Source: Gynuella sp.
GTDB taxonomy: Bacteria > Pseudomonadota > Gammaproteobacteria > Pseudomonadales > Natronospirillaceae
Length of the DNA stretch: 53,592 bases
Assembly: GCA_028282465.1 (NCBI GenBank)
Contig: JANQHX010000062.1
Span: 1-53,592 of the forward strand
Direction: 5' to 3'
Shown here: in pieces, positions 24,065-33,321 of the stretch
Numbering within the stretch: the stretch's first letter is position 1
How the letters are laid out: every line of letters begins with the position of its first letter
Program-made: the position numbers and the translations under genes
The notes under the pieces: generated by a model
Database searches by the model: none
What the model saw: the letters and a program-made list of their open reading frames with translations, nothing else
Told to the model about the DNA's origin: nothing

Positions 24065-26305
24065 TCAACTGAAATCCTGAGGGTCAATATCAATGCCCCA
24101 GCTCAATCCTTTGTTTATTCTGGATTGTTCAACTTGCTTGGCCACGTGATTAAGAGTAGCTAATAAATGTTTCCGTTCATGGCTTTGGACAATAATCCAC
24201 TTTCTAAACATGCCCGCTCTCCGAGATAAAGGGGCTGGCAGTGGTCCAGTAGTTTGTAAGTAGCCACTGAGTAGGGGCAGCAACTTATTTAAAAATGACT
24301 CAGCATCTGATTCCCGCTTAGCGTCACAGCGAATCAATGCCATCGACTGAAACGGGGGTAAATTCGCCATTTGACGCTGAGGAATCAGCTGTTGACGAGA
24401 AAATGTACCATAGCCCTCTAGCTGTAATGCATTGAACACTGGGTGAGTCGGATGCCAGGTTTGAATCACCACCTTGCCGGGTTTTTCTGCTCGACCGGAT
24501 CTACCTGCCACCTGCGTAAGTAGCTGTGTCATGCGCTCAACGGATCGAAAATCACTGGCGAATAACCCAGCATCGGCATCTAATATGGCTGCCAACGTCA
24601 CGTGAGGAAAGTGATGTCCTTTGGCTAGCATTTGGGTACCCACCAAAATACAGGGTTTTGCTAGGCGTACAGGTTCCAGCAGTTTTTCAAAGGCGTCCTG
24701 CTTTTGAGTACTGTCCCTATCTATGCGTATAACAGGATAATCTGGAAACATTAGCTGCAGTTGCTCTTCAGTACGAGCCGTTCCCATGCCTAATGCTTGT
24801 AACTTTGGACTATGACATTGCGGGCATTGATGGGGAATGGGTTGTTGATTGCCACAGTGATGACACATCAACTTGGCCGGGTTTTTATGCAGGGTCATCC
24901 TCGCATCACATTGATCGCAATCGGACACCCAGCCACAATGCTCACACATCAAAGTTGGCGCATAGCCCCGTCGGTTTAAAAATAACAGTACCTGATTACC
25001 CTGGCCTAACTGCGTTTTGATTTCTGCAGTGAGCGCTTCGCTTACACCGGCACTTAGGTTGGCATCCTTTAGGTCTAAAATCTCGATTTTCGGGGCTTTG
25101 GCGTTCCCAGCCCGCTCTTTTAGCAGTAGATGCCCATACCTACCTGCGTCTGCATTATTGATGGTTTCAAGAGAAGGGGTGGCGGATCCCAAAATGACGG
25201 GTATGTTTTCAATACTGGCTCGCTTAATGGCTAGATCGCGGGCATGGTAACGAAAGCCATCTTGTTGTTTAAAACTCAAATCATGCTCTTCGTCCACAAC
25301 AATAAGCCCAGGTTTTTTCAAAGGCGTGAACACTGATGATCGGGTTCCTATTACAATAGCTGTATCACCATTTTTGGCGGCCAACCACTGGTTTAACCTT
25401 TCTTTATCGGACAGGCCTGAGTGCAACACCGCAATAGAGTGGTCAAATCGTTTACGAAAACGGTTGAGTGTTTGGGGGGTTAATCCTATCTCTGGCACAA
25501 GAATCAGCACCTGCTTTTTGGCCTCTAAACATTGCTGCACAGCTCTCAAGTAAACTTCTGTTTTACCACTGCCCGTGACCCCTTCCAGCAAAAAACACCC
25601 AAAGCTCTTCATTTTAATCTGGAGCTGATCAACCGCCGCTTGCTGTTCATTGTTTAATATTGGCCCGGAATGGCAGCTGTCTGGCCAAGAAGCCTTCGCT
25701 CTCCGATCAACTTTTTCAATCAGTGACTTGTCTTTTAGAGCCTTAGTTTGAGCTGAACTGAATCCCAATGCAGATACATCTCTTGGCAGCAACCCAGAGT
25801 GTTGGTGCCCATGGGACTGAAAAATTTTAATTAACTCGGCTTGTCTGGGGCTTTTTTTTTCAAACTGCTGCCAGGCCACTTTTCTACCCTTGTCAGTGAG
25901 CATCCATACCGCTTCAAGACTAGCCTTAGCAGCCTCCCCCTTCCGCAGCAATGCAGGCAACATATGAATCAACACTTCGCCAATTGGGTGCAGATAATAC
26001 TGGCTGGCCCACAAACCCAGTTTGAGCAGCATGGGTGACAAAATAGGATGAGTATCGATTACAGATTCAACTGCCTTCAATTTATTGAAATCTACCTGAC
26101 TTTCAGCTTCTGAAAGAGCAACAGAGCTGATGACTACCGCAACCACTTTACGGCCGGAAAACGGCACCAGCACTCGGCTACCAGCCCCAAGCTCGAGCTC
26201 AGATGAGCCAACAGGCGGTAAATAATAAAAAGTTTTTCGTAAAGGCGTGGGAACTGCCACCTCAAATAAGGTGTCTGAAGAATTATGCAGCAGATTGAGA
26301 GTCAC
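24065..26305 (-). CDS. priA: Primosomal replication restart helicase PriA
   Basis: A 746-residue superfamily 2 DNA helicase that recognises stalled forks and loads the replisome. It has an N-terminal 3' DNA-binding domain, Walker A GVTGSGKTEVYLRA (about 240-253), DEEH box (about 337-340), GSATPS motif III, LFLNRRGYAP, and the eight-Cys zinc-binding region running CEHCGWVSDCDQC...CHHCGNQQ...CPQC. Motifs V/VI are visible as GTQMLAKGHHFP and QVAGRSGRA. The length is typical. It is divergent from rpmE, as in many gammaproteobacteria. Confidence 0.97.
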   Translation of the reverse strand: MTLNLLHNSSDTLFEVAVPTPLRKTFYYLPPVGSSELELGAGSRVLVPFSGRKVVAVVISSVALSEAESQVDFNKLKAVESVIDTHPILSPMLLKLGLWASQYYLHPIGEVLIHMLPALLRKGEAAKASLEAVWMLTDKGRKVAWQQFEKKSPRQAELIKIFQSHGHQHSGLLPRDVSALGFSSAQTKALKDKSLIEKVDRRAKASWPDSCHSGPILNNEQQAAVDQLQIKMKSFGCFLLEGVTGSGKTEVYLRAVQQCLEAKKQVLILVPEIGLTPQTLNRFRKRFDHSIAVLHSGLSDKERLNQWLAAKNGDTAIVIGTRSSVFTPLKKPGLIVVDEEHDLSFKQQDGFRYHARDLAIKRASIENIPVILGSATPSLETINNADAGRYGHLLLKERAGNAKAPKIEILDLKDANLSAGVSEALTAEIKTQLGQGNQVLLFLNRRGYAPTLMCEHCGWVSDCDQCDARMTLHKNPAKLMCHHCGNQQPIPHQCPQCHSPKLQALGMGTARTEEQLQLMFPDYPVIRIDRDSTQKQDAFEKLLEPVRLAKPCILVGTQMLAKGHHFPHVTLAAILDADAGLFASDFRSVERMTQLLTQVAGRSGRAEKPGKVVIQTWHPTHPVFNALQLEGYGTFSRQQLIPQRQMANLPPFQSMALIRCDAKRESDAESFLNKLLPLLSGYLQTTGPLPAPLSRRAGMFRKWIIVQSHERKHLLATLNHVAKQVEQSRINKGLSWGIDIDPQDFS

Positions 26306-26338
26306 GGTATTCCTAAAGTTTGATTAAAGAGAAAGCAG

Positions 26339-26366
26339 TTGAGTATCGAATCGACTCTGGTATGAT
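26339..26366 (+). promoter_or_regulatory. Candidate sigma-70 promoter of rpmE
   Basis: TTGAGT (26339-26344) and TATGAT (26361-26366) are separated by 16 bases, about 160 bases before the rpmE start. The -10 is close to consensus. A long leader would follow and could carry regulation of the ribosomal protein. Confidence 0.5.
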
Positions 26367-26524
26367 GCGCGTCCCCTGTACATTACCGAGTTTCAACAGG
26401 TATTGGCAGCTCACATCCTGGCTTATTCTGCCTGCCCTGGCAGCGAGAACCAAGCACAGGTTTTAGAGTGCGGTGCTTCGAGGGTTACGAAGTGGCGGCA
26501 CGTTAAACGTAAGAGGTAAACCCC

Positions 26525-26740
26525 ATGAAACAAGGTATACACCCAGAATACAACACCGTAACAGCGATCTGCTCTTGCGGTAATAAAATGACCATCAAGA
26601 CAACTAACAAGTCCGATTTCCATGTGGACGTGTGCTCTCAATGCCACCCATTCTACACAGGCAAGCAGAAGGTTGTTGACTCAGGTGGCCGTATCGACCG
26701 CTTCAACAAGCGTTTCGGTAACCGTAAGGTATCTAAGTAA
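26525..26740 (+). CDS. rpmE: 50S ribosomal protein L31 (zinc-binding form)
   Basis: A 71-residue ribosomal protein of the large subunit. It begins [21 protein letters not shown] and contains the CxC (residues 17 and 19 region) and [10 protein letters not shown] pairs that bind zinc in the C-plus type L31. The [12 protein letters not shown] block is typical. The zinc-free paralogue is not in the window. A GTAAGAGGTAAA site precedes the ATG. Transcribed alone, with a strong terminator directly behind. Confidence 0.97.
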   Translation: MKQGIHPEYNTVTAICSCGNKMTIKTTNKSDFHVDVCSQCHPFYTGKQKVVDSGGRIDRFNKRFGNRKVSK

Positions 26741-26748
26741 TCTACAAG

Positions 26749-26774
26749 AAGGCGTCAGTATTGACGCCTTTTTT
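26749..26774 (+). terminator. Rho-independent terminator of rpmE
   Basis: AAGGCGTCA (26749-26757) pairs perfectly with TGACGCCTT (26762-26770) around a four-base loop, followed by a run of T. It starts nine bases after the stop codon. Confidence 0.95.
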
Positions 26775-27202
26775 GTGATTAGCCCTTTGGGCAATCCTCA
26801 GGCAGGCACAAAAATTACTACATCTCTCCAATTGTCTGCCTAAACCAAAAATCAGCATGTTTTTGAAATCTGAATGCAGAAAGCAACTAACTGCTTCCAA
26901 TCAGAGTAATTGTCTGTATTTTTGTTGAGAAAACCCTGCCTACGTAAAAAAAGCGTGAGACCAAGGTTTTTTTAACAAAATAGATGCAACTCAGATCGCT
27001 TTTCGTCATTCTGCTAGGCTTAACAGCTGTAAGTAAGATTTTCAGGTTTGGGGCCCACAATCATAACAATGGCTCCGAATCTAAGCGGGAATTGCTGATT
27101 TTTATTTTGTGACCTTTGGCTAATTGAGAGCTGCCCAGTGCTGCTTAAAATAGCCAGGTTGCTGATTATTAATCTTTTGAACATTTTAAAAGGAAAACAG
27201 AA
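26775..27202. other. Intergenic leader of mdh
   Basis: About 430 bases without a supported gene. The right half holds a candidate promoter (27124-27151) and an AAAAGGAAAA ribosome site before the mdh ATG. Nothing else recognisable. Confidence 0.5.
27124..27151 (+). promoter_or_regulatory. Candidate sigma-70 promoter of mdh
   Basis: TTGAGA (27124-27129) and TAAAAT (27146-27151) are separated by 16 bases, about 50 bases before the mdh start codon. Confidence 0.5.
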
Positions 27203-28147
27203 ATGGCCAGAAAGAAAATTGCACTTGTAGGTGCCGGACAAATCGGCGGAACTATGGCGTTAGTATTAGCGCAAAAGCAGCTTGGTGATGTAGTGCTGCT
27301 CGATATTGCAGAGGGTATGCCTCAGGGTAAGGCCTTGGATATTCAGGAAGGCCGTTCGGTTATTCCAACTGCTACCGACCTGTCTGGTTCCAACGACTAC
27401 GCAGACCTAAAAGATTCGGATGTTGTAATCGTAACTGCAGGCCTGCCTCGCAAGCCAGGCATGAGTCGTGACGATTTACTAGATGTTAACTTTGGGATTA
27501 TCGAGAAAGTAGGCACAGCGATTAAAGAAAATGCACCGAATGCGTTAGTCATCGTTGTAACTAACCCTCTGGACGCTATGGTTTACGCCATGCAGAAAGT
27601 GACTGGCTTTGCTGCTAATAAAGTAATAGGTATGGCCGGTGTTTTGGATAGCTCTCGTCTGGCCTGTTTTATTGCTGATGAACTGAAGGTTTCTGCTGAA
27701 GACGTTCGCGCTCTAGTATTGGGCGGTCACGGTGACACCATGGTATCAGTATTTGGTGCTGCTTCTGTTTCTGGTATCCCGCTACCTGAGCTGATGAGCA
27801 AAGAGAAATTCGATGAACTGGCTGCACGCACAGCCAAAGCCGGTGGTGAAATCGTTGCTCTGTTGAAAACAGGTTCTGCATTCTATTCTCCTGGCCTGTC
27901 TGCTGTTCACATGGCTGAAGCTTATCTACTTGACAAAAAATCTGTTCTAACAGCTGCCGCGCAATTAAATGGCGAGTACGGCGTTGAAGGCGGCTTGTAC
28001 TGTGGCGTCCCAATCGTAATGGGCGCAAACGGAGTTGAACGAGTACTAGAAGTTTCTCTAAACGAAGAAGAACGCAAAGCGTTCGATGTGTCTGTTGATG
28101 CTGTGAAGGACTTGGTTGGCTGGGTAAATAATAAGATGGGTGCATAA
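27203..28147 (+). CDS. mdh: Malate dehydrogenase, NAD-dependent, lactate-dehydrogenase-like type
   Basis: A 314-residue oxidoreductase converting malate and NAD to oxaloacetate and NADH in the TCA cycle. Rossmann motif [10 protein letters not shown] (about 11-20) and Asp34 in VLLDIAEG give NAD preference. [13 protein letters not shown] carries the substrate-binding Arg pair that marks malate rather than lactate specificity. The catalytic HGDTMV (His about 175) and [10 protein letters not shown] are clear. It belongs to the LDH-like MDH group common in alphaproteobacteria and other phyla, not the E. coli type. Monocistronic, with a promoter close upstream and a compound hairpin behind. Confidence 0.95.
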   Translation: MARKKIALVGAGQIGGTMALVLAQKQLGDVVLLDIAEGMPQGKALDIQEGRSVIPTATDLSGSNDYADLKDSDVVIVTAGLPRKPGMSRDDLLDVNFGIIEKVGTAIKENAPNALVIVVTNPLDAMVYAMQKVTGFAANKVIGMAGVLDSSRLACFIADELKVSAEDVRALVLGGHGDTMVSVFGAASVSGIPLPELMSKEKFDELAARTAKAGGEIVALLKTGSAFYSPGLSAVHMAEAYLLDKKSVLTAAAQLNGEYGVEGGLYCGVPIVMGANGVERVLEVSLNEEERKAFDVSVDAVKDLVGWVNNKMGA

Positions 28148-28218
28148 GCACGCATCATATTAAACTACTATAAAGACTGTGGCTTCAGTCTGCTGTCTCA
28201 GAAATAAGATAAAATACG

Positions 28219-28290
28219 AAAGCCCGAAATTCTAGTTTGTAGATGTTCTAGCACCAAGCAACGTCTACAATGGATTCGGGCTTTGTCATT
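28219..28290 (+). terminator. Compound nested hairpin terminator after mdh
   Basis: Outer arms AAAGCCCGAA (28219-28228) and TTCGGGCTTT (28275-28284) enclose a second hairpin, TTGTAGATGTT (28237-28247) with AACGTCTACAA (28260-28270), which pair over 11 positions with one G-U. The outer helix runs into a T-rich tail (CTTTGTCATTTT). Most rho-independent terminators have short loops, so the 46-base insert carrying its own stem is unusual. It ends mdh transcription and also faces the convergent CBS gene. Confidence 0.7.
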
Positions 28291-28366
28291 TTAAGAGACT
28301 GCACCTAATCAACTTCTTAAATCCAGTTCGAGAACCAAGTTGACCAGACGCAGTACCAGCGGCCCA

Positions 28367-28777
28367 TTAGTTTGGCTTGTGGTAAACCTGTACTTTTAAA
28401 ATATCCTTCCAAGTCACAATACCTATAATCGAATTTTCCTCGTCAACTACTGGCAGGCAGCTGAAGTTGTTTTCGAGCAGCAATATTGATGCAGTATTGA
28501 TGTCTGTATCTTTGCTGACATGTACAGGTTTTTTAGACATAAACTCCTTGGCTTTTGTTTGTTTCAATGTCTCCAGCTCTTCGTTACTTCCACCTTCTAC
28601 ATAATTGAAAAACACTTTTAATGCATCTCTGTCGGAAATAACACCAGTTAAATGCCCACCCTGTTGAACCAGTAGATGATGGATAGGCTCAGTTGAAAAT
28701 ATGTGCTGTGCTTTTGCCAATGTATCATCTTCTCGAAGCGTAATAGGTTCTGGAGTCATAAATTCAGAAACATTCAT
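28367..28777 (-). CDS. CBS-domain-pair protein
   Basis: A 136-residue cytoplasmic protein made almost entirely of two CBS motifs (about 1-58 and 78-134), seen as VSEFMTPEPITLREDDTLAKAQ...LTGVISDRD and KEFMSKKPVHVSKDTDINTAS...IIGIVTWKDIL. CBS pairs bind adenine nucleotides or S-adenosyl ligands and sense energy state. It lies 15 bases after the FapA/DUF342 gene on the same strand, so the two probably form an operon. What the pair regulates is unknown. Confidence 0.85.
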   Translation of the reverse strand: MNVSEFMTPEPITLREDDTLAKAQHIFSTEPIHHLLVQQGGHLTGVISDRDALKVFFNYVEGGSNEELETLKQTKAKEFMSKKPVHVSKDTDINTASILLLENNFSCLPVVDEENSIIGIVTWKDILKVQVYHKPN

Positions 28778-28792
28778 TTCTAATTCTCGTAA

Positions 28793-30466
28793 TTATAGGT
28801 TCACCAACCGGGATCCACGTCGGACGTAGGTTACCGCGTTATGCTCTTCATTAATCTTTTGTTGTGTTCCATCAATGGTTAGTAATGAGTTGGGATACAA
28901 GTGCTTTTTCACTGAGACTTGATTTTCAGTATCCGTATTAAAGTCACCCATATAACTGCTTAGGGTCTCGTCAATTTTTAAAACTTCTTCTCTTATTTCA
29001 AGCAAGGTTTTTTTAACGTGCCTAGCTTTATTCAGCTCCACTTCACCAATTTTTTCCTTTCCTTTTGTTGGACGCATGGACTCAAGTAATTCCATCAACA
29101 ATCTTGCTTCTGCAATTCTTCGACTACGATCTTTTTTCATGCGTTCAAAATTAGGCAAGTCATCTGGGTTGTACCCAACATTAACCAAAGAGCAAATGTA
29201 AGCATCAGTGCCAATCACATTGGCTTCCACGATGTGTCCCACTCTAGTGATGCCTCCAGCTAAAACGCCTTTTCCTCCCTGTTGTCCGAGAAACAATCCA
29301 TTTGAAGCTTTAGTTACAGAGTTGAGAATGTACTCCCGCACATGAATGTCACCTTTGCACTGGATATCAGCCTGATTAACAAACCGGGCATGTAATTCAC
29401 CATTGGCTCTAACCTGTGTGGAAAAGTCAGGGGGGTCTTCAGCATCTACGTCCCAAGGTTCGTCGCCTATTATCCCGCCTTTTACTATGACGCTGGCACC
29501 AGCTTCAATTTTTGCTTTTTCTACTGTGCCTTTTACAAATACATCACCCGTCACTTTTATCACCATGTCTGGTGCCACATCACCTGTCACATAAACCGAC
29601 CCGTCGTAATTGACATTTCCTGTAGCCAAAGAAACGGATTTAAATTGCAGCGAAGGGTCTACCTTTAAGCCTCGCCCTTTTGGAATAGGGTGCCCCTTTA
29701 CTTTGGCAACTAAAACATTGGAATCGTTCTCAGATGCCGTTAAGCCTGTAAATTCCTTACCAAATGAAATGTTTTTTCCGTCATCGGTTTTTAGTTCAAA
29801 GCCGGTAATGTCATACCCAAATGTTGCTTTGGTAGCGGGGTGCCTCTTTACTAGTGGTGTACCAGGCTCAACTACTATGTATTCTTGCGACTCGCGGTAA
29901 TCGACTAAGCCTTTTTCATTCTCGACCAATTCATTACTACCACCGAGCTCTACTAGAAACTCAATCCAGCTATCTTTTCCTTTTTTTGGTAGCTTACCCT
30001 TAGCAATTAGGAATCGATTCGCAGTTTTACATGCAAGCATCTCTGCGATAGCTGTTTTAACCACTGCTTTCTCACTAATTTTGGCATCTGCAATAGCTTG
30101 CTTTATTTTCTCTTCAGATAATTTCGTGCCGCCATAAGCGGGACTGTAGTCTGCCCAGGCGGACATGCGGTCATCTTCAAGCGATATGGAGATTTTAGCG
30201 TCTCGTATCTCACCCAATAGAATTTTTCCATGGCTTCGAGACTCGTACTTTCGAATAAGATCTGAGAAGATGTCTTGGTAGATGAATAAGTCACTGTAAT
30301 TTCCTGAAGAAATCATGTCTTCAATAGCGAGCTCTGTTAAAGCTGGCCCGTTTTCAGGAATATCCCCAAGGACGGCATATAAACGACCGGAGTTGTCGTC
30401 AAACTCCAGTGACATAGCGACCATTGTTCCTGATTGTTGTTCCGAAGGGGTAGCTGACATATTCAT
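28793..30466 (-). CDS. FapA/DUF342 polymer-forming protein
   Basis: A 557-residue protein of the FapA (DUF342) family, found in many bacteria near flagellar or chemosensory genes and called flagellar assembly protein A by some databases. The N-terminal domain (about 70-230) is followed by a right-handed beta-helix-like repeat region (about 250-420) with alternating short beta units such as GNVNYDGSVYVTGDVAPDM and VKGTVEKAKIEAGASVIVKGGI, then a C-terminal coiled-coil-prone part (about 430-530). The repeat region resembles bactofilin-like polymer domains. No flagellar gene is in the window, so a flagellar role is only a family-based suggestion. Confidence 0.8.
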   Translation of the reverse strand: MNMSATPSEQQSGTMVAMSLEFDDNSGRLYAVLGDIPENGPALTELAIEDMISSGNYSDLFIYQDIFSDLIRKYESRSHGKILLGEIRDAKISISLEDDRMSAWADYSPAYGGTKLSEEKIKQAIADAKISEKAVVKTAIAEMLACKTANRFLIAKGKLPKKGKDSWIEFLVELGGSNELVENEKGLVDYRESQEYIVVEPGTPLVKRHPATKATFGYDITGFELKTDDGKNISFGKEFTGLTASENDSNVLVAKVKGHPIPKGRGLKVDPSLQFKSVSLATGNVNYDGSVYVTGDVAPDMVIKVTGDVFVKGTVEKAKIEAGASVIVKGGIIGDEPWDVDAEDPPDFSTQVRANGELHARFVNQADIQCKGDIHVREYILNSVTKASNGLFLGQQGGKGVLAGGITRVGHIVEANVIGTDAYICSLVNVGYNPDDLPNFERMKKDRSRRIAEARLLMELLESMRPTKGKEKIGEVELNKARHVKKTLLEIREEVLKIDETLSSYMGDFNTDTENQVSVKKHLYPNSLLTIDGTQQKINEEHNAVTYVRRGSRLVNL

Positions 30467-30564
30467 TACACTTAGATTGCCTTAGTTTTAGCCTAGCACA
30501 GGCCAAATACACTGCCAGCAACGCTCGATTTCCTTGTTAGATCTTCTTTGTAGATGAGGTACCT

Positions 30565-31248
30565 ATGTCATTTGATTGGTTAATTTTTGACTTAGATGAC
30601 ACATTGTTCGATTTTAATGCCGCAGAAAGTCACGCGCTAAACTCATTGTTGAGCGCATTAGGACATGACCCGGTTTCTGATGTTTTGCAAAAATATCATG
30701 ATATAAACCGAGTAGTTTGGGCAGAATATGAGCGTGGAGGTTTAACAGCAGAACAAGTTAAGGTTGGCCGTTTTGAGCGATTGTTTTCTGAGTTGGGCAT
30801 TAATGAGGATGCCAGTTTTTGGTCTAACCAGTATTTAGACTTTTTAAGCCGTGGATCTGAATTATTTGAAGGTGCTAAGGAGTGCTTAGTTTCGTTATCT
30901 GGCTTAGCGCAGATGGGGATTATCACAAACGGATTGAGCAGGGTTCAGAAACCTAGATTAATGAAAGCAGGGATAGATGGTTATTTTTCTTTTTTGGTAA
31001 TTTCTGAACAAGCCAAGAGCGCCAAGCCCCATGAAGACATCTTTAAAATTGCCCATGGCCACACACATTTTGTTGATAAAGAAAAAGTCTTAATGATTGG
31101 CGACCGATTGGAAACAGATGTTAAAGGCGCCAATGACTTCGGTTTCAAAAGCTGTTGGTTGAATGCTTCTCAGCAGGAAAATACCACTGAAATAAAACCT
31201 GATATGGAAATCCAAAAGCTTTCAGACTTATTGCGGTTATACCAATAG
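30565..31248 (+). CDS. yjjG: HAD-family pyrimidine 5'-nucleotidase, YjjG type
   Basis: A 227-residue cytoplasmic phosphatase of the haloacid dehalogenase superfamily. Motif I is FDLDDTLFDFN (nucleophile Asp10), with motif II in IITNGLSRVQKPRL, motif III Lys in SAKPHEDIF and motif IV in MIGDRLETDVKGA. YjjG house-cleaning nucleotidases remove non-canonical pyrimidine monophosphates; the N-terminal DWLIFDLDDTLFDFNAAE is a close match. Divergent from the FapA gene across a short gap. Confidence 0.88.
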   Translation: MSFDWLIFDLDDTLFDFNAAESHALNSLLSALGHDPVSDVLQKYHDINRVVWAEYERGGLTAEQVKVGRFERLFSELGINEDASFWSNQYLDFLSRGSELFEGAKECLVSLSGLAQMGIITNGLSRVQKPRLMKAGIDGYFSFLVISEQAKSAKPHEDIFKIAHGHTHFVDKEKVLMIGDRLETDVKGANDFGFKSCWLNASQQENTTEIKPDMEIQKLSDLLRLYQ

Positions 31249-31275
31249 CCATGTTGATTGGAAACAAAACCAGTT

Positions 31276-31653
31276 TTATTCGAGCTTCAAATAAGCTACC
31301 CAAGCGATACCGCTTAAACTTAAAAACCCATAAGCAATATTGGCCGCTTGGGGCTGTGATGCTTGAAGTGCTAAATAAATACCAGATAAAACGAGTGCAG
31401 CCATATTGGCTTGTAGAGGAACATCTGAGGTATTAAATTTCCAACCAAAGCTTTTAAGTCGGGCCAACAAATTGACAAGGAACGCAAAGCCAGCAAACAC
31501 TGTCGTGATGATTAGAAGGTGTCGAATTTCATTTGGCTGAACCTTATCTTCCAAGTAAGGCCGCACTAAATACCCTGTGCTCCAAACACTTCCCCAAGTA
31601 AAAAATAATAAAAGCTTAGCACCAAGGTTTTTAGACGGGCTGAGTAAATCCAT
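31276..31653 (-). CDS. Small inner membrane protein of unknown function
   Basis: A 125-residue protein with four predicted transmembrane helices (about 10-30, 42-66, 82-99 and 103-122), short loops and no cofactor motif. It is convergent with yjjG, leaving a gap of only 27 bases. I do not recognise the family. The pattern resembles small DUF4149-like or DoxX-like membrane proteins only in size and hydropathy, which is not enough to assign it. Confidence 0.65.
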   Translation of the reverse strand: MDLLSPSKNLGAKLLLFFTWGSVWSTGYLVRPYLEDKVQPNEIRHLLIITTVFAGFAFLVNLLARLKSFGWKFNTSDVPLQANMAALVLSGIYLALQASQPQAANIAYGFLSLSGIAWVAYLKLE

Positions 31654-31733
31654 AATAATATTCCAACAATAAACTATTACAGATTTTACCTGACCCTTTT
31701 AAGTTTGTCGGGGGTTAGCTATTTAAAGGTTTG

Positions 31734-32297
31734 TTATCCCCAAAAGCGAATTCTGCCGGTATCTAAATGCACGAACCCACTGCTTGGATACTTGCCCACA
31801 CCACCAAATTTTAATGAGCGTCCTAATTTATATAAATTCTGTGTGGATAAGCCAGGTACTCTGATATCAACTGCTTTGCCTAAAGTATGTAAACTCTTTT
31901 TAGCAACTCCATTTGTTGCTTGCCTGAGTACAGCATTCGTGCGTTCACTCCGGTAACCGGAAATGACTTGCAAATTTTTATGACCGCCAACCTGACTTTG
32001 AATTTTGTACAATAATTCTATTAGCTCCAGATCTACAGGACCTGTTTCGTCTTGATAATGATCTCGTACCAACTTTCGATAGAGGTCAATTCCTTCCGAG
32101 GAATATTGCCCGTCAACCCAAAAGGTAATGGTATCCAACTCGCCAGTATGTAGATTCTCAAGTCTGATACTTCTATATGGCTCAACCGCTTCTCTAGTGA
32201 GTGATTGAGTTGATAGCCCAAATAAACCCAAACCAATGGCGAATTGCCCAGATTGGGTTAGGAATTGACGTCTATTGTGTTCCTTACAATTTTTCAT
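31734..32297 (-). CDS. YcbK/MepK-like (DUF882, peptidase M15-type) murein endopeptidase, Tat-exported
   Basis: A 187-residue protein. The N terminus NRRQFLTQSGQFAIGLGLFGL is a twin-arginine signal. The catalytic part has NLQVISGYRSERTNAVLR, then KKSLHTLGKAVDIRVPG (zinc ligands His and Asp) and GFVHLDTG (third zinc ligand His), matching the YcbK/DUF882 family of M15-like DD/LD-endopeptidases. E. coli MepK cleaves 3-3 and 4-3 peptide cross-links, permitting wall expansion. A YdcF/ElyC-like envelope gene lies upstream on the same strand, about 150 bases away. Confidence 0.88.
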   Translation of the reverse strand: MKNCKEHNRRQFLTQSGQFAIGLGLFGLSTQSLTREAVEPYRSIRLENLHTGELDTITFWVDGQYSSEGIDLYRKLVRDHYQDETGPVDLELIELLYKIQSQVGGHKNLQVISGYRSERTNAVLRQATNGVAKKSLHTLGKAVDIRVPGLSTQNLYKLGRSLKFGGVGKYPSSGFVHLDTGRIRFWG

Positions 32298-32449
32298 GAT
32301 GAATAAAATTTGGTAGCGTTCGTTAATTATAGAGCGCTTCTTCGCAGCGCCAATGGTGTTTATAATTCAAACAGATCTTACCAGAGGGTTTTTATTACCT
32401 AAACCACTTATTTTTGACGCCAAAAACCAGACAATTCAACTTAAAAGGC

Positions 32450-33244
32450 TTATTCTGGCGGACAACTGCTTGAGATTAAATGATCTGTTTTGCCTACTAT
32501 CCGATACACAATTAACCCAACCCATTCTCGAACGCTCCATCGTAAAAACCCAAGATTAGAAGTCACATCAAAAAATCTAAATTGATCTTTCGGGGTTAAC
32601 CAATAATCGACTGGGTATGGAATAACAGACCAGCCTGCCTTACAAAATACACCGACCGCCCTTGGCATATGCCAAGCGGTTGTGATTAGAACCCAATTAT
32701 CTTGTTTATTTGGCGACAACAGCTCAAAGCTCTTAGTGGCATTCTCGAATGTATTTCTGGACTCAGATTCAAAAATGATTCGTTCCTCAGGCACTCCAAT
32801 TTTCTTATAAAGCTGTTTCGCCCAAAACGCTTCAATACTATCCCTGTCAGATAACCCGCCAATTCCTCCTGTGAAAATGGCCTTGGCCAGAGGGTATCTA
32901 ATGGACATTTCTATCAGTGTTAAATCTCGTTCAATAAAAGTGTTTACCTGAGGTTCACCTACAAACTTTGAAAGTGTTCGCTCATGCGCACCCCCTAAGG
33001 CAATAAAGCCATGCACTGCATCGGGCAATTCTGTAGAACGCACTTGCGGATAAGCAGTTTCCAAGGGCTTCATCAGCCAAGCACCTATTGGTAGAAACAA
33101 CAATGCTGAAAGAATACAAATGCATGAAATAAAAACCTTTGGTTTTCGCTTCAAACCAGACCATATCAATAAAGTAAAAACTATGGTTATCCAAGTGGAA
33201 GGATTTACAGCGAAACTTAATATCTTTGACAGGAGGAAAAACAT
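32450..33244 (-). CDS. YdcF/SanA/ElyC-family (DUF218) membrane protein
   Basis: A 264-residue protein with two N-terminal transmembrane segments (about 14-30 and 36-58) and a DUF218 domain (about 80-245). Family motifs include FIALGGA, FTGGIGGLSD, ESESRNTFENA and LITTAWHMPRAVGVFCKAGW. In E. coli ElyC supports peptidoglycan precursor supply and envelope integrity, and this protein has the ElyC-like two-helix N terminus. The substrate is unknown. Same strand as the YcbK-like gene. Confidence 0.85.
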   Translation of the reverse strand: MFFLLSKILSFAVNPSTWITIVFTLLIWSGLKRKPKVFISCICILSALLFLPIGAWLMKPLETAYPQVRSTELPDAVHGFIALGGAHERTLSKFVGEPQVNTFIERDLTLIEMSIRYPLAKAIFTGGIGGLSDRDSIEAFWAKQLYKKIGVPEERIIFESESRNTFENATKSFELLSPNKQDNWVLITTAWHMPRAVGVFCKAGWSVIPYPVDYWLTPKDQFRFFDVTSNLGFLRWSVREWVGLIVYRIVGKTDHLISSSCPPE

Positions 33245-33296
33245 AGAAACTGGTTTAATTAATAAGAAATATCAATTTTAGTGGAATTAAAGCGGC

Positions 33297-33321
33297 AAAA
33301 AAAAGCCCGATAAAATCGGGC
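33297..33321 (-). terminator. Rho-independent terminator of the periplasmic thioredoxin gene
   Basis: On the minus strand GCCCGAT-TTT-ATCGGGC is followed by eight T (A-run 33297-33304 on the plus strand). It lies about 95 bases beyond the thioredoxin stop and 53 bases before the YdcF-like start, insulating the two. Confidence 0.9.

Noticed and set aside
27669-28151. Minus-strand 160-codon frame opposite mdh
   Set aside because: mdh is unambiguous on the plus strand; the antisense frame is Gln/Leu/His-rich without domain features.
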